Source: Theodoxus fluviatilis (taxonomy: Eukaryota > Mollusca > Gastropoda > Cycloneritida > Neritidae). From it: a DNA stretch of 64,000 bases. The stretch's first letter is position 1. Each line of letters opens with the position of its first letter. Under the pieces are notes generated by a model. That model had not been told where the DNA came from and made no database searches. It worked only from the letters and a program-made list of their open reading frames with translations. Of this stretch, positions 15,328 through 39,300 are shown in pieces. The stretch is from positions 7,501 through 71,500 of the forward strand of contig JAWQFJ010028907.1 of assembly GCA_034096865.1 (NCBI GenBank). The letters run 5' to 3'. The position numbers and the translations under genes are program-made.

Positions 15328-18290
15328 ACAGAGAGAGAGAGAGAGTGTAAATGTGCATGCATACATTTGTGCACACACTTGCATGCGCGTGTGCTTGCAT
15401 GAGTTTGATGTCTGCATACTGCACAGGGAGCAAGGGGAATGAAATATCCACAGGGAAGTAAGCCATTTTCTATCGATTGAGATAACAAAGAAGAAGAGGA
15501 AAACGCACACAACAAAGAGAGCAATGAAGTATACACCCAATGAAAACAGCCATCTTTCTCTACAGACATCACCGCCACATGTCTCCACACCCAGAATACA
15601 TCCACCACCACCCCCGTCATCACACTGAAAGTCTCTCCACTGCTACAGAGTGACGTAAACATCAGGGCTGACAGACACAGGAATCCAGTCTTACAAGAGA
15701 ATGTCCATGCCCAAGGAGAAGGTCTTCAGCAAAAGGTACTTCTGGAGAAATCTCTCTCACCCTCACACTCGTCACGTTGTTCCAGACCCATGAGGCCAAT
15801 GAAGAAGGTGTGGCAGTCTCTGTAATCAGGTGGCTGGCTTTCCAGACAGATGTGGCCAAACCCAGGGATTGATGCTAGATCACAACCAGTCTCCTGCCAT
15901 GTACAGGGTGCTCTTTAGAAGTGAAGGTTCCCATGACGAATTTCCAAACTGAGTGAAAATGTGCTGCACAATGAAGATTATCCTGGGCTGTGATCTCAAG
16001 AATAGCATCTGACTGAGAAGATAAGGTCCCATCGAAGTAGCAGCCAGTCAGCATGCCCTGTAGTGCAAATCCCCATTGCTGAAGTATTTATCCCTCTTAC
16101 ACTAGATGCAACATGAGCACTGCATTTTCCATTAATTAATTTCTCAAGGAGATCTGGCTGCATGTTGTATTCTGCAGGGCTACAATTCCCTGTTAGAACT
16201 TGCAAGATGGCAAGGACCAGCAAAATGTCTTGCTTGCATGAATCCCAGTTTTTACATCCAATAGCCAGCCTAACCGCACAGCCACAGGGACTAGGTGTCA
16301 CCGGATTGGCAAAGCTTATTTGATCCAAGGCAGCTTGAGAAGAAAGAGGAGGAAGTTTTATGCTCTTCTGTGGTCTGCATCATTAAAATGCCCTCACTGT
16401 GATCCCTGGAGCAGCTCTCTCTACATTCGGGAAACGGGCAAAGAAACCTTCCATAACAAAATATTTCGTACAACTCTTCACAGCCTCAACTTTTACTTCA
16501 GAGGATCAAGGCAGAACAACCACGCTTTGTCTTTGGAACTATTGGGGGGCATGTTGAAAAACTAACACTTGAGTCATGATGAATTAAATGACTAATATAT
16601 CCCACAAGAAAGGAGTGGAAAATCCCAATGCAACAAGAAACTCATTCACAATTCCCTGCAGACACACATGTCAAAAGAAGTCTGTGCAGAACTTGGTCCT
16701 TCTCTGCGTCCTTTGATGTCAGAAATGGTGACAGCCACGATCAAGCAGCTCTTTTCTTGCAAACAACGGAGGAAAGGCAGAGAGAAAGCGACACAAAGTC
16801 GAAAATGAAACACAGAGGTACAGAGACAACAGCAACACATCCATATTTCCACATGAAATTCTCACACTAATCACCATAATGTTCTGCCACACATCAGTGA
16901 AAAAAAGGGACAGGTACCAACAGCAGACAGCCAAATCTACTTCTAGAGGAGCATTTTCTTTCTTCTTCTTTTTACACTGTACAACAAATAAATAGCCACC
17001 GTCAGTATATATATACTTCCATCAACTTCAGGAATCTTGATAAGAGTGAGCGATTCTGAAGGGAAAAAAAAGTGTCCAACTATTTTATAAGTTTTTCTAC
17101 GTTGTAAACCCCCCATTAAACAATGCAATTTTATAAGTTTTTCTACGTTGTAAACCCCCCATTAAACAATGCAATTTTATAAGTTTTTCTACGTTGTAAA
17201 CCCCCCATTAAACAATGCAATGACCAAACAAACAATCCACTCAGAGTGCTCCTCTAGACAGCTTACGGAGGTCACAAAGCCAGCACTGAAGCCTAGACAG
17301 GAGAAGTCCAATGTGACGTCACTATTATGCATAATCAGTTGGAGAATCTTGCACTTCTGCACAGCCAGAGCCCATGATGTGAAAGCTCTTCACTCACAAC
17401 TGCTGCTGCAGGGCTAAACACTGCCTGGAGTTTCAATCAAACTCAGGACTCCACACAAGGTGATGGTTCCATATGGTTTGCCCCAATCACAGATTCTGAT
17501 AAAACTGAATAATTTCCTTTCCTTTCCTGATAAATCGTTCTGAAGCTCATGTAAATCAAAGCAAAGCTTTGCAACCTTTTCCCTTTTTGTTATTATCTAT
17601 CACTGCCCAATGCAACATTCCCACAAGAAGTTAAATCAATCCATGCATGTGGTTACTTGCCATACACAAAAAAAAGAAACTGCTCAAAATGACTATCATA
17701 ATGTAGGCAAAACATACGACTTCATCAATTTCCACAAGTGTGCACATTCTACAATCACACACTGCCCTCATCACCAACACCACAGCACTGAAAAGTAGCA
17801 TCCACCCATCCCATTAGATTAAAAAAAAAAAGAGAGAGAGAGAGACAAAAACAAAGCATATTCTTCGATTAAAAAGGACAACAAAAACAGTTTCGCTTGA
17901 CGTTGATTTACAAATGCAGGTCTCTAATGATCATCAAAGTCCCAGGAAGCCAGCCAGCACTGTGCTCCTCCAACCAAGTTCCTCACACAGCAGACCCGAC
18001 CCAGGCAAGCTCCCAGGTCAGCCCTGAACACTGCTCCTGAGACGATCCCGGACAGAGCCCCCGATTACCGCTCTGCAGCTGAGACTGCTCACCTGCTCTG
18101 AGCTGGCAACGTGAGTGACAATAAATACACGGACAGACCCATGCAGCTACAGCTTCCTGCCTCTGGAATGGCTGTGAAGGTCAAAGGTAATGGCATCCAG
18201 TGCCCAACTTAGCGCCAGGCCACGAGGGGGTGGGGGTGGGGGTGGGGGGGGGGGGGCATGGCCAGGAGTCAGGGTGGAGGGGGAGGTCAG
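12600..18290 (-). other. Non-coding stretch downstream of RAB14, possibly including its 3' UTR
   Basis: No convincing exon on either strand. It is AT-rich with a few short simple repeats (GT at 15296-15325, GA at 17829-17845). RAB14 ends at 18291, so part of this stretch is likely its 3' UTR; TTTATT on plus (AATAAA on minus) occurs several times, for example near 12877, and the true end cannot be chosen. A G-rich run at 18229-18256 lies just past the stop codon. Confidence 0.35.
17082..17222 (+). repeat. 46-bp tandem triplication
   Basis: Three near-identical copies of a 46-bp unit starting ATTTTATAAGTTTTTCTACG and continuing TTGTAAACCCCCCATTAAAC. If the RAB14 3' UTR reaches here, it is transcribed. 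Confidence 0.9.
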
Positions 18291-30342
<12,052 letters not shown>

Positions 30343-30368
30343 CTGCAATGGAGAGAAAGCAAGAATGA

Positions 30369-30652
30369 GTGGATGGGTTAATGAATGAATGAACGAATGA
30401 ATGAATGAATGAATGAATGAATGAATGAATGAATGAATGAATGAATGAATGAATGAATGAATGAATGAATGAATGAATGATAGTGAGTGAATGAATGAAT
30501 GATAGTGAATGAATGAATAAATGATAGTGAATGAATGCATGAATGAATAAATAAATGAATGAATGGTAATGAATGAATGAATGAATGAATGAATGAATGA
30601 ATGAATGAATGAATGAATGAATGAATGAATGAATGAATGAATGAATGAGGAA
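30369..30652 (+). repeat. GAAT tetranucleotide array
   Basis: Long (GAAT)n with a few interruptions (30481-30565), 26 bp upstream (in gene sense) of the RAB14 exon at 30342. Confidence 0.95.
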
Positions 30653-31084
30653 ATGACTAAACACATGGCAAAGTGAAAGACCACTGAAGTAGTAAAGCAT
30701 ATGAATGAAGTCATTTGAGAGCACATCATGCTTCTAGATTTGGACACAGTTATCAGTCTTTAACATAATATCTAAAACCATTTTCTTTTTTCGTTTTTTC
30801 CTCTTCAAGACTTGCAATAAAGGTGGAACATCCATGATGCACCTTCCTCTCTGTGTGACTGTTGGTTCAACGTCTACGATGTGCCAAAAGAAGAAAAAAT
30901 TCATCATAAAAGGAGTTTCCTCGACACCACCTATACTATTGATACTTAGATCACCAGCTCCTGGCAGCCCCATATCCAGTAGTCTCCCCTCCTGCATGAG
31001 TGATAGACAGCTCGCTCCTCAACCTCTGCTCGCCTACTGAAACCCTGTCTTTTGACAGGCGGATATAGGCAAGCAAGCTTTGGC

Positions 31085-31190
31085 GTTTGATTATGTGCAA
31101 GGTGCAGTGCCATGGTTCAATCCCTGGGTCGGGAGAAATTTGGATGATCAATTTCTTCCCATTTTACAAAAGGAGAGCCTCTAGTCTCTC
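31085..31190 (+). other. Possible SINE fragment with B-box
   Basis: ATGGTTCAATCCCTGGGTCG resembles a tRNA B-box and is followed by GGAGAAATTTGG. No clear A-box precedes it. Low confidence. Confidence 0.25.
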
Positions 31191-31473
31191 CTGGGCCAAC
31201 TCCAAACTTTCTCAGCTACGTCCACCACACGGTGCACATCCCACATCCCATACACTACGGACTTCATCAAACCACCAAGGAGAAATAGGTCAGATATGTG
31301 ACTCTCCATCGCTAAATGAGTCGGTTGCGCAGTCGAGTCATTTTGCGCAAACCGCCCACAAAGAGGTGGGGGTTGTAGTGGTCGACTTCGAGATTTTGGT
31401 GTTTTTTTTGCTTCTCTAATCCCTTCTTCATTGTATGAGTAAGTTTCGTGTTTGAAATCAACATGTAAGTATA

Positions 31474-33650
31474 TGGGTCTTTCCAAAAAGCTGGGTTGCT
31501 ACACAGGTGTAATGGGGAAAACCCTTTTTGAACTCCAAAACAACTCTTTTTCTCAATGTTATGGGTGTAAACCTCCCCCAAAATGATTTCAGAAATAGTA
31601 TTGATAACTTCACATTTATAGATTATCAGTGCATTTCAAATATTTGGCCCAAAAGTCGAAAAGTGGTTCAGAAGAAGGTCACGTGTTGTGACATGCTAGA
31701 TATGCATTTAGTTGGGCATAGATGGCTCATTCTCTGGAAAGGTACACAAGGAGGGGTTACGTCCTTAAATTGGTCAGACCAAAAGTATTACACTATAAGA
31801 CCCAAATCTATTCAAGTAGACAAACAAAAGACATATTAAAGAAACACCATGAGCAATGGGAAAAGGCTGAGTGTAAAATTTGAGCTTTTATCGCTAGTTG
31901 TGTTGACAAAATGTGCCGATTTCAGCTGGCCAGTTTGTTACACGGAAAAACGAGAACTTTTCAGATAACAATTGCAACTGGATTTTCCTGTTAAATTTCA
32001 AAAAGAACGGTTGTATTTTAATCTATAACACACATACTTGACAATTACAGATCACGTTTGTAACAATTTTGCACTTTTGTGAAACAATTAGGGATTTAAT
32101 TTTGCTGACTTGTTCGTAACATGTCGTGTCCGATCGAAGGTTTTGTAAATATACTCGGCGGAAGAATATTAAGCAAACGAATTGACCCAATTCCATGTCC
32201 ATTCAAAAACAGAATGTTTGAGAGAGTCATATTTGATAGAAAACACAATTTATGAAGGGAAACTTGCTAGATGTGAGATGAAATTGCGTCATTTCTGAAT
32301 TTGTGTCCACAAAATGCGTTACGACACAGCAATCAACTGGACTACATTTTTCAAGGCAAACTAGTCCTGCAAGGGGAATAACTGCAAAGGTCCTACGCGG
32401 AAGGACATACTGAGTGATCCCTGTGTGGTTTTCACAAACTGCGTGTTCGCGGAAAGCAGTACTGTAAACTCAAATATGTGGTGTCCGCTTCGTTCGTCAG
32501 TGTTACGAACTAGAAATGCCCGCCATTTCTTCCAGTGTGCTAGCTGAAGATCGCCTACGATGGAAATTTCAGGATTTTAGTAATGTTTCTCATCGTTAAA
32601 TGTGAAACTTTATTCCTTTTTTAATCCTTAGTTGTGCTTACCGATTGTTGTTGACTAAGTTTGTGAGGTGAAAATAGATCGAAAACCGGTTCGATCCGTC
32701 AAACGGAAACATTTCTTTGAAAATGTGTGGTTTCTTGTGAAATTAAACATAAAAGTGGACAGCATTACCCTTCATACCGGACCCAAAATTATTCCTTACC
32801 GTATCTTACAACTTTATTTAAAGTTTTGTTACTAAAATAGCATGTTTTGTCGATCTATTGCTTGTTCTTTCTTGTTCGTAAACAAGACACGATGGAAGTG
32901 TCTTTGTTACAACCTAGAGATTATCCTTGAGATATATTGTTTAAAATTTGTTTTGTTTTTTCCCCTGATGCTTTCATGGTGAAAAGGCTTTCTAGATCTT
33001 TGTTTACTTCTCTCCAATACGCAAGCAATAGTGATGGCACATCAATACTTAAATAACATGTGGATTTTGCTTTTGTTCAACTGGTTTGTAACAAGACACG
33101 ATAAGTAAAGTGTCTAATTTTGTTCCAAATGTCAAGATTAATAAGTTATCTATTGCAAGCTATTTATGATGTGTTTATTAATCGTTTTCAACATGTTTTG
33201 TAAGGAAATTATCTGAAAACCATTATGTTTTGACCACATTTAATATCTGTTTGGCGTCCAGTGTTACAAACTAGAAATGTGGTCAAGCACCTCTTCATAC
33301 CCCATTTACTTAGAAAAAGGCAAAGACCTTGCTCCAGTTTTACTCTAGATGATAGGTCCAAGCATTCTTTTACCTGAATATGTACTTTTAATACAAAAAT
33401 TTGATGAAAAATATTTCACCACCCATGTAACAGATTTGTGTACCTTTCCAGAGAATGAGCCATAAATATTTTTAACCTAAAGTAAGCAAAGCTGCATGTG
33501 TTTTTGGTTCGAGATGGGCAGGTTATCACGGGCTGTCACAGTTGACGCGTTTCACAGTATTCAGTATCAACACTTCCCTTTCCACAACACAAATTGAAAA
33601 ATTTTAAACACAATATTTCTCAAAGTGTGTGTGCTTTTTGGAAAGGCCAG
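31474..33650. mobile_element. Inverted-repeat element with iterated GTTTGTAACAAGACACG motif (unclassified)
   Basis: Two nested inverted pairs frame the stretch. GGGTCTTTCCAAAAAGC (31477) matches the complement of GCTTTTTGGAAAGGCC (33630). ATGGCTCATTCTCTGGAAAG (31723, continuing GTACACA) matches exactly the complement of the sequence at 33438-33463. Inside, GTTTGTAACAAGACACGA or inverted GTGTTACAAACTAGAAATG recurs (near 32054, 32111, 32500, 32876, 33083 and 33261). No long open frame. It looks like a non-autonomous DNA element. No target duplication was identified. Confidence 0.55.
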
Positions 33651-34189
33651 GCTCTTAACTTGATGAAAAAGTAAGTTTAAGAGACAACAAGAACCTCCAC
33701 TGGCAGATGCAGGCTCCGATTCAACCCTACCTTCACATTTAAAAAAAAGTATGTGTTCATAGAAATGCGATGTTTTCTGTCAAGTAAATAAGTCTACAGT
33801 CTGTATTACTTGTTGTAAAACATGTGGGATGTATCTGTGAAGAAAACTAAAGAAAGAAAAATGAACATTCCAAGATATAGATGAAGTGCTGATGTGGAGA
33901 TGATTGACAAGCGAGATTTCAGATCTAGAAAGAGAAATTAAGTTCACTCACAAACAAAAAAGTTGAGATGAATCAATTTCAACACATTTTATTGTTAGCC
34001 TGTAATGCCCAGAACATATGTAATCCAAAAGCATTGAAAAAAAAGTCATTTAGTACAAGTAGCACAGCAGAAACTATCCCTACCCCCTAAATGTTGAATG
34101 GGGTCGTGAGCCGACTTTTATGAAATTTTCAAGACATAATAGAAAATACATGTTTTTCAATAAAACAACTCTAACAGAAACATCAACAG

Positions 34190-35222
34190 AGAGCTACAAT
34201 TGTCCTTTTAACATAAAACCATGATAGTGGATTCCAAATTATTATTTCAAACATGCATAAAACATAATAAAGTGCTCAAGTGAGTACGCCAGTCAGCACT
34301 TATGTTCAAGAAACACAAATGACCACATTCTCAATGCAATCTTATTTAAAAAATAATGTAAATTGGAAACAAAAGAACAGTTTTGATCATATAGGAAAAA
34401 AAGTGACACTACTGTGTGGCTACGGCAAGATTTCCACTTTGGCTTCAGATAAGTCTTTCAAGTCAGGGAAAAACAAAACACTGGGAACCCACATTTTCTC
34501 ATGAATTGTCCTTATTATATAAAATCATGATAGTGGATTCCAAATTATTACTTCTACCATGCATAAAACATAATTAAGTGCCCAAGTGAGTACGCCAGGG
34601 TCAGCACTTATGTTCAAGAAACACAAATGATCACATTTTCAATACAATCTTAATCCAAAGTAATGAAAATTGGAAACAAAAGAATGGTTTTGATCAGATA
34701 GGAAAAATTACTATCTAAATAACAAAAATCATGTACATTGGAAACAAAAGAAAAAAGTACTATCTAAATAAAAAATCATGTACATTGGAAACCCAAGACA
34801 GTTTTGATCAGATGGGGAAAAAAGTGACACTACCTGTTGTCATGGGGTCCATATAAAACGTGCACCGGCGCTATCGGCGACTATCGCCGTATCGGCGACT
34901 ACCGGCGACTATCGGCCGCCAGCTAAAGTTGAAACATAGTGGCTAGCTTATACTTATAGAACTCGTACTTACGTCAAATCGCCGTAGTTTGATGTTTAAT
35001 TCGTCCGCTGAACGTTGCCAAGACTAATGCGATCGCCGTAGTTTGACCCGATAGCGCCGGTGCACGTTTTATATAGACCCGTTGTCATGTGTGGCTACGG
35101 CAAGATTACCACTTTGGCTTCAGATAAGTCCTTCAAGTCAGGGAAAAACAAAACACTTCCCACATTTTCTCATGAATTGTCCTTATTATATAAAATCATG
35201 ATAGTGGATTCCAAATTATTAC
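34190..35222 (+). repeat. About 320-bp tandem duplication, split by a MITE
   Basis: The block starting CATGATAGTGGATTCCAAAT at about 34223 recurs at about 34527 and 35198. Each carries GTGAGTACGCCAG and TGTGGCTACGGCAAGAT. The second copy is interrupted by the 236-bp element at 34845-35080. Confidence 0.75.
34845..35080. mobile_element. 236-bp MITE with 9-bp target-site duplication
   Basis: Terminal inverted repeats of at least 33 bp with one mismatch: GGGTCCATATAAAACGTGCA at the left and TGCACGTTTTATATAGACCC at the right, each followed inward by CCGGCGCTATCGG or its complement. GTTGTCATG flanks both ends (34836-34844 and 35081-35089). The parallel copy at about 34405 lacks the insert, an approximate empty site. 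A 9-bp duplication would fit a Mutator-type (MULE) element. A shorter motif CGGCGACTATCGCC is repeated inside the left arm. Confidence 0.88.
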
Positions 35223-36115
35223 TGACAAAGTAACGCCGGTAAAAACCTGCCACTGAAAGTCCGTCTTGGAAAGTAACGTCGGTCAACTATGCGCATTCCC
35301 TTTCCGTCTGTGACAATAACGTCGGTATATTCGATCAGAAACTGGCATGAAACTATTTCATTACAAATGAGGCAAAGTTGAGACTGAAATATTTCAAACT
35401 GGGAACGAAGCCAACTAGAAAAACAACTATCTTGGGCAGTAAAATTCCGAAAATGCACGATTATTGGCAAAATATCAGCTTCAAGCTCTGTGCCAGTGTG
35501 GTCGTTATCACGGTCGTTACCGGACGGACATCAGAAAAAGACGATTCGGCAAATAAAATTGCCTTCTACGATCAAAAGAACACGTGTGGCTGCCAGATTC
35601 AAACATAATGAATGCCGGAAGAGGTTTTTCTGGGATACGTGACGTCAAGATAAATGGCGGACAGAACGATTATTTATATATCGGTCGTTACGAGATCCAG
35701 ACGGACACACAATCTCGTAATCGAAAAGTCTAAATTATAAGTGTTTATAGGCGTTTTACTTTGAAAATAAACGTTGTATGAACAATAGAACAATAATAAT
35801 TAATGTTCATAATGTTTTGGTAGAATAACAAAGAAGCAAATCCGACTCCTAGCAGTTGTTTTATATTTTGTCTTCAGTCGGATTTTGCAGACGGAACACA
35901 CGCGAAATATCGAGTATTTTTCTTGGAACGATTTCTTGGTGAAATATGTAACACAATTTCATGGTGATGATCACAAATTCATCACACATGTTTTTAATTG
36001 AATTTTTCATACGATCGTTGTAAACTTAAAAAAAATTAATGTGATTTTTGAATGTGGACATGAATGCAGGAAGTCGAAGAGGGAAATGGCGTCAGTCCAG
36101 ATCGTAACGACCGGA
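35222..36115. repeat. Region with iterated GTAACGnCGG / GGTCGTTAC motif
   Basis: GTAACGCCGG (35229), GTAACGTCGG (35272), ATAACGTCGG (35307), GGTCGTTATC (35501), GGTCGTTACC (35513), GGTCGTTACG (35682) and CGTAACGACC (36104) recur in both orientations, with GACGGACA beside some copies. No reliable open frame. Possibly a decayed mobile element. Confidence 0.45.
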
Positions 36116-36386
36116 GACAAATAAATAAATCAAACACGCACATTTTTCGCTTAAAACAAGCAAAACTGTGTTTTTTATATCTTTATTGAATAAACATGCA
36201 ACACAAATTCTAACATTATTGCAAAACCACACACAAGCAAAAATATTGGTAGTGACTTTGTCAAGTTATCTTCGATCCTGAATACTGTGAAACATGCCAG
36301 TTGTGTTCTATTCAGATACCAGAGCTAATTCATATGAGAATCAATGAAAGAGGATGAGGATATGACAACCACAAGAAAGCACTTAC

Positions 36387-39300
36387 CATACTCCCTGAGG
36401 AAGGCACCAAGCTCCATCAGGAAATTGTCATCCCCCTCTCCTGGAACTGAACACAAAACACCAGTCATCGAGTAAGTCTCAGTACCACACACCTCATTGC
36501 CAGTCATCGAGTAAGTCTCAGTACCACACACCTCATTGCCAGTCATCGAGTAAGTCTCAGCACCACACACCTCATTGCCAGTCATCGAGTAAGTCTCAGT
36601 ACCGCACACCTCATTGCCAGTATAAATCAAATTTCTAAGTCAGAAGTTTTGGGAGACCCATTGTGGCAGTTATGCCTTTTTCCCTATTATTAAGAATGTA
36701 GAAGCCAGCCAGGCCTCAAATAAAATTTAGTTGTTAGAAGACCAGCCATGCCTTTGGAGTAATTTGATGTGGTGAAAAAAAAGTGGACAGCGCCAAATGA
36801 GGATGATTTGACTGACAAAACTTTGACACTGATTACGTCATACAGTTCTTGACTGCATAACTTTTTTGAGAGGGGGCAAGATTGGTCTTGGGCATAAGGT
36901 TGGGTGTTGAACGCGGGGGAAAGACTGATTGAATTGAAATGATCCCTGATCTCAGAATGAGGTGATTTGATTCAAGGACGGAATGTCTGACTCCCCCTTA
37001 CCAGACACAACTCTTGGTGGAGACTTTGAGTGTTGAATCGGCACAATGTTGACTGGCACTAGCTACCTACTGTGACAACATCATGCCAATACAGGAAGAA
37101 GAACGGTTGACGTCTGCCCTCCACATCTGAAAGACTCCAGCTCCGAGTCGCCCTGGCCTCCTTTGATGATCCAGGATGATGCTGTCCCAACCCTCCCTTC
37201 TCCCAAGACCCACACCTTGTGTCAGTCCTCACCTCACCTGTTGAACAACAACCGCCAGGGTCAACTGTCCTGACCCCTTCAGCATTCTTGACAATCACAT
37301 TGAATGATTGACATCCTTGATGATTGTTCCGTTGCCATTCTGCTTTGCCTAAAGTCTAGTTATGGATCATGATGAACATTTCCTCTGGAAAGAGTTGCAG
37401 AAAATACTCTAGTGATTCTGCACAAAGTCCGAGTAATATTTGTGAAACAACTGCTGTAATGAAAGAATCATTAGCAAAAATCCTCCACAGTACTGAAATC
37501 ATCATCTGTTGCAGGAGTGAAAATATCATACCCACAGGTCGACAGAGTGGAAGTATTTAACCCACAGGTCCAATAAATCACTTCTGTGGGCACAGGAAAC
37601 TGTTACATCTTGCTGAGCCGACTCTTCGAGTCTAATGCATCTAGATCGAACCTTTTAGATAAAAAATGAATCACTGCCTCAACCATAGTCGGCATTATCA
37701 TCTGCTATCTTTGCAATAGAGAGCGCCACAAAAAATTGAGCGAAAAAGTCAAATAACTCAGTAGAAATTGATCGAAATCTGTTTTAAAAATTCACCAAGA
37801 CTCACTAACCAAACGGATGTAGTGCAGTAATTTCCTTCAGTCAAAGAGAGATTTCCATCAGAGTAATCTCCCTTGGTTTTGTAGGTACGAATCACGCACG
37901 GTTACAAGCGGCATAGGATTTAGCCTCAGGGGCGGTAAGGAGCAGCACAGGACATTAAGAGTTAAAGATGAACAATAAGGTATGATCTACTATATTTGAA
38001 GACATTTACCCTCATGATTTATTAAGGCATCATCATACATACACACATACATACATACGTATACATGCATGCATGCATACAGACATACATATCAAATCGA
38101 CTTTATTCTCGAAAAAATACACACTTCGGTGCACTGAGAATATCACATCAAAATAGACAAGGAAATGAAATATCCAAGAGACTGCAGAAACCATCACGCG
38201 AAATCCAAACAAGAAGAGACGCGTCACAGCACCATAATTGCGCGCGATATGGAGAGGCTCATGGTTATCGGTCCCAGATACAGTGGGCTATCGGCAGTTA
38301 AGAGCTTCACAAAATTATCATGGCACCATGTCTCGATGTCTAACACAGAGCAGTTTGGTTGCAATCTCCCTATTGTCCCGGGAGGTATCAGTAAGCCTTA
38401 CAGCCGACAGGCACATAGTTCACACACAGGCATGCGACTGTCAATATTGCAAGTCCTGAAGTAACGTATTGTGAGACAAGTCTCATGGTAGCACTTTGCT
38501 GCATCTCTGTTTCCAGGCGATGAGTGATCCAATCATTGCACTGACAGAGGCATATTTGGCGATGCTTCCTGCCTTGCGTCTAGGTATGCCACCGAGGAGC
38601 AGACCGCTGACAAATCGGGTGTGAACACTTCCCAGCGACCCTACCAGCAGCACATAAATCCTGCTGTGGAAGCCAAGTTTCTGTATCTCCAAGCACAGCG
38701 GAATATACTTGTCAAACTTGGCTTGATAACAGTTATCAAGAAAGGCGTCAAACGGTACTGACACCTTGATGGCTGCAGATCTTTTCCACAGTGCTAATCA
38801 CACAGATGTCTGGCTTTATGTGATTAACATCACTGAATGGTGGCTAGGGGGTCACCCGTGAAAGGGGAGTTAGTCACAATTTGATTGGTCAGCACAACAG
38901 CGTGAGGGTTGGCTTCCCGTACAGCACGATTCACTATCTCCACCACCCTGTTGTGTCTTTTCTGGATCGTGCTTTTCCTTTCTTTGTATCCATTCAGGAG
39001 ATGACTTACTGTCTCAGATGCAAACCCACATCTTGCGCACACTTTGGAGTGGACCGCAGGGTAGTTTATGGGCATTAGGCTGTTGCACTCGACGAGCTGT
39101 AGTCTGGCCTTCGCAACAAACTGCATCAATTTGTCGGTCAGATGTAGGTTTGTGAGATGAGATGACGAAAGGGCGTGGTCAATTCCTGTCGTGCATGCGA
39201 TTCTGCCTTGTGACTCTTTCGCTCTCCAATCTTCAACCATCTGACCGATCAGCTTGCTCTTGAGTGGGGGTGAAGGTACTTGTCGCGTTGGCGAGGCAGA

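Noticed and set aside
31181..31839. ORFs of 89-110 residues on both strands near 31.2-31.8 kb
   Set aside because: No family resemblance and they overlap the inverted-repeat element end. Searched specifically for missing FAM98 or RAB14 exons without success.
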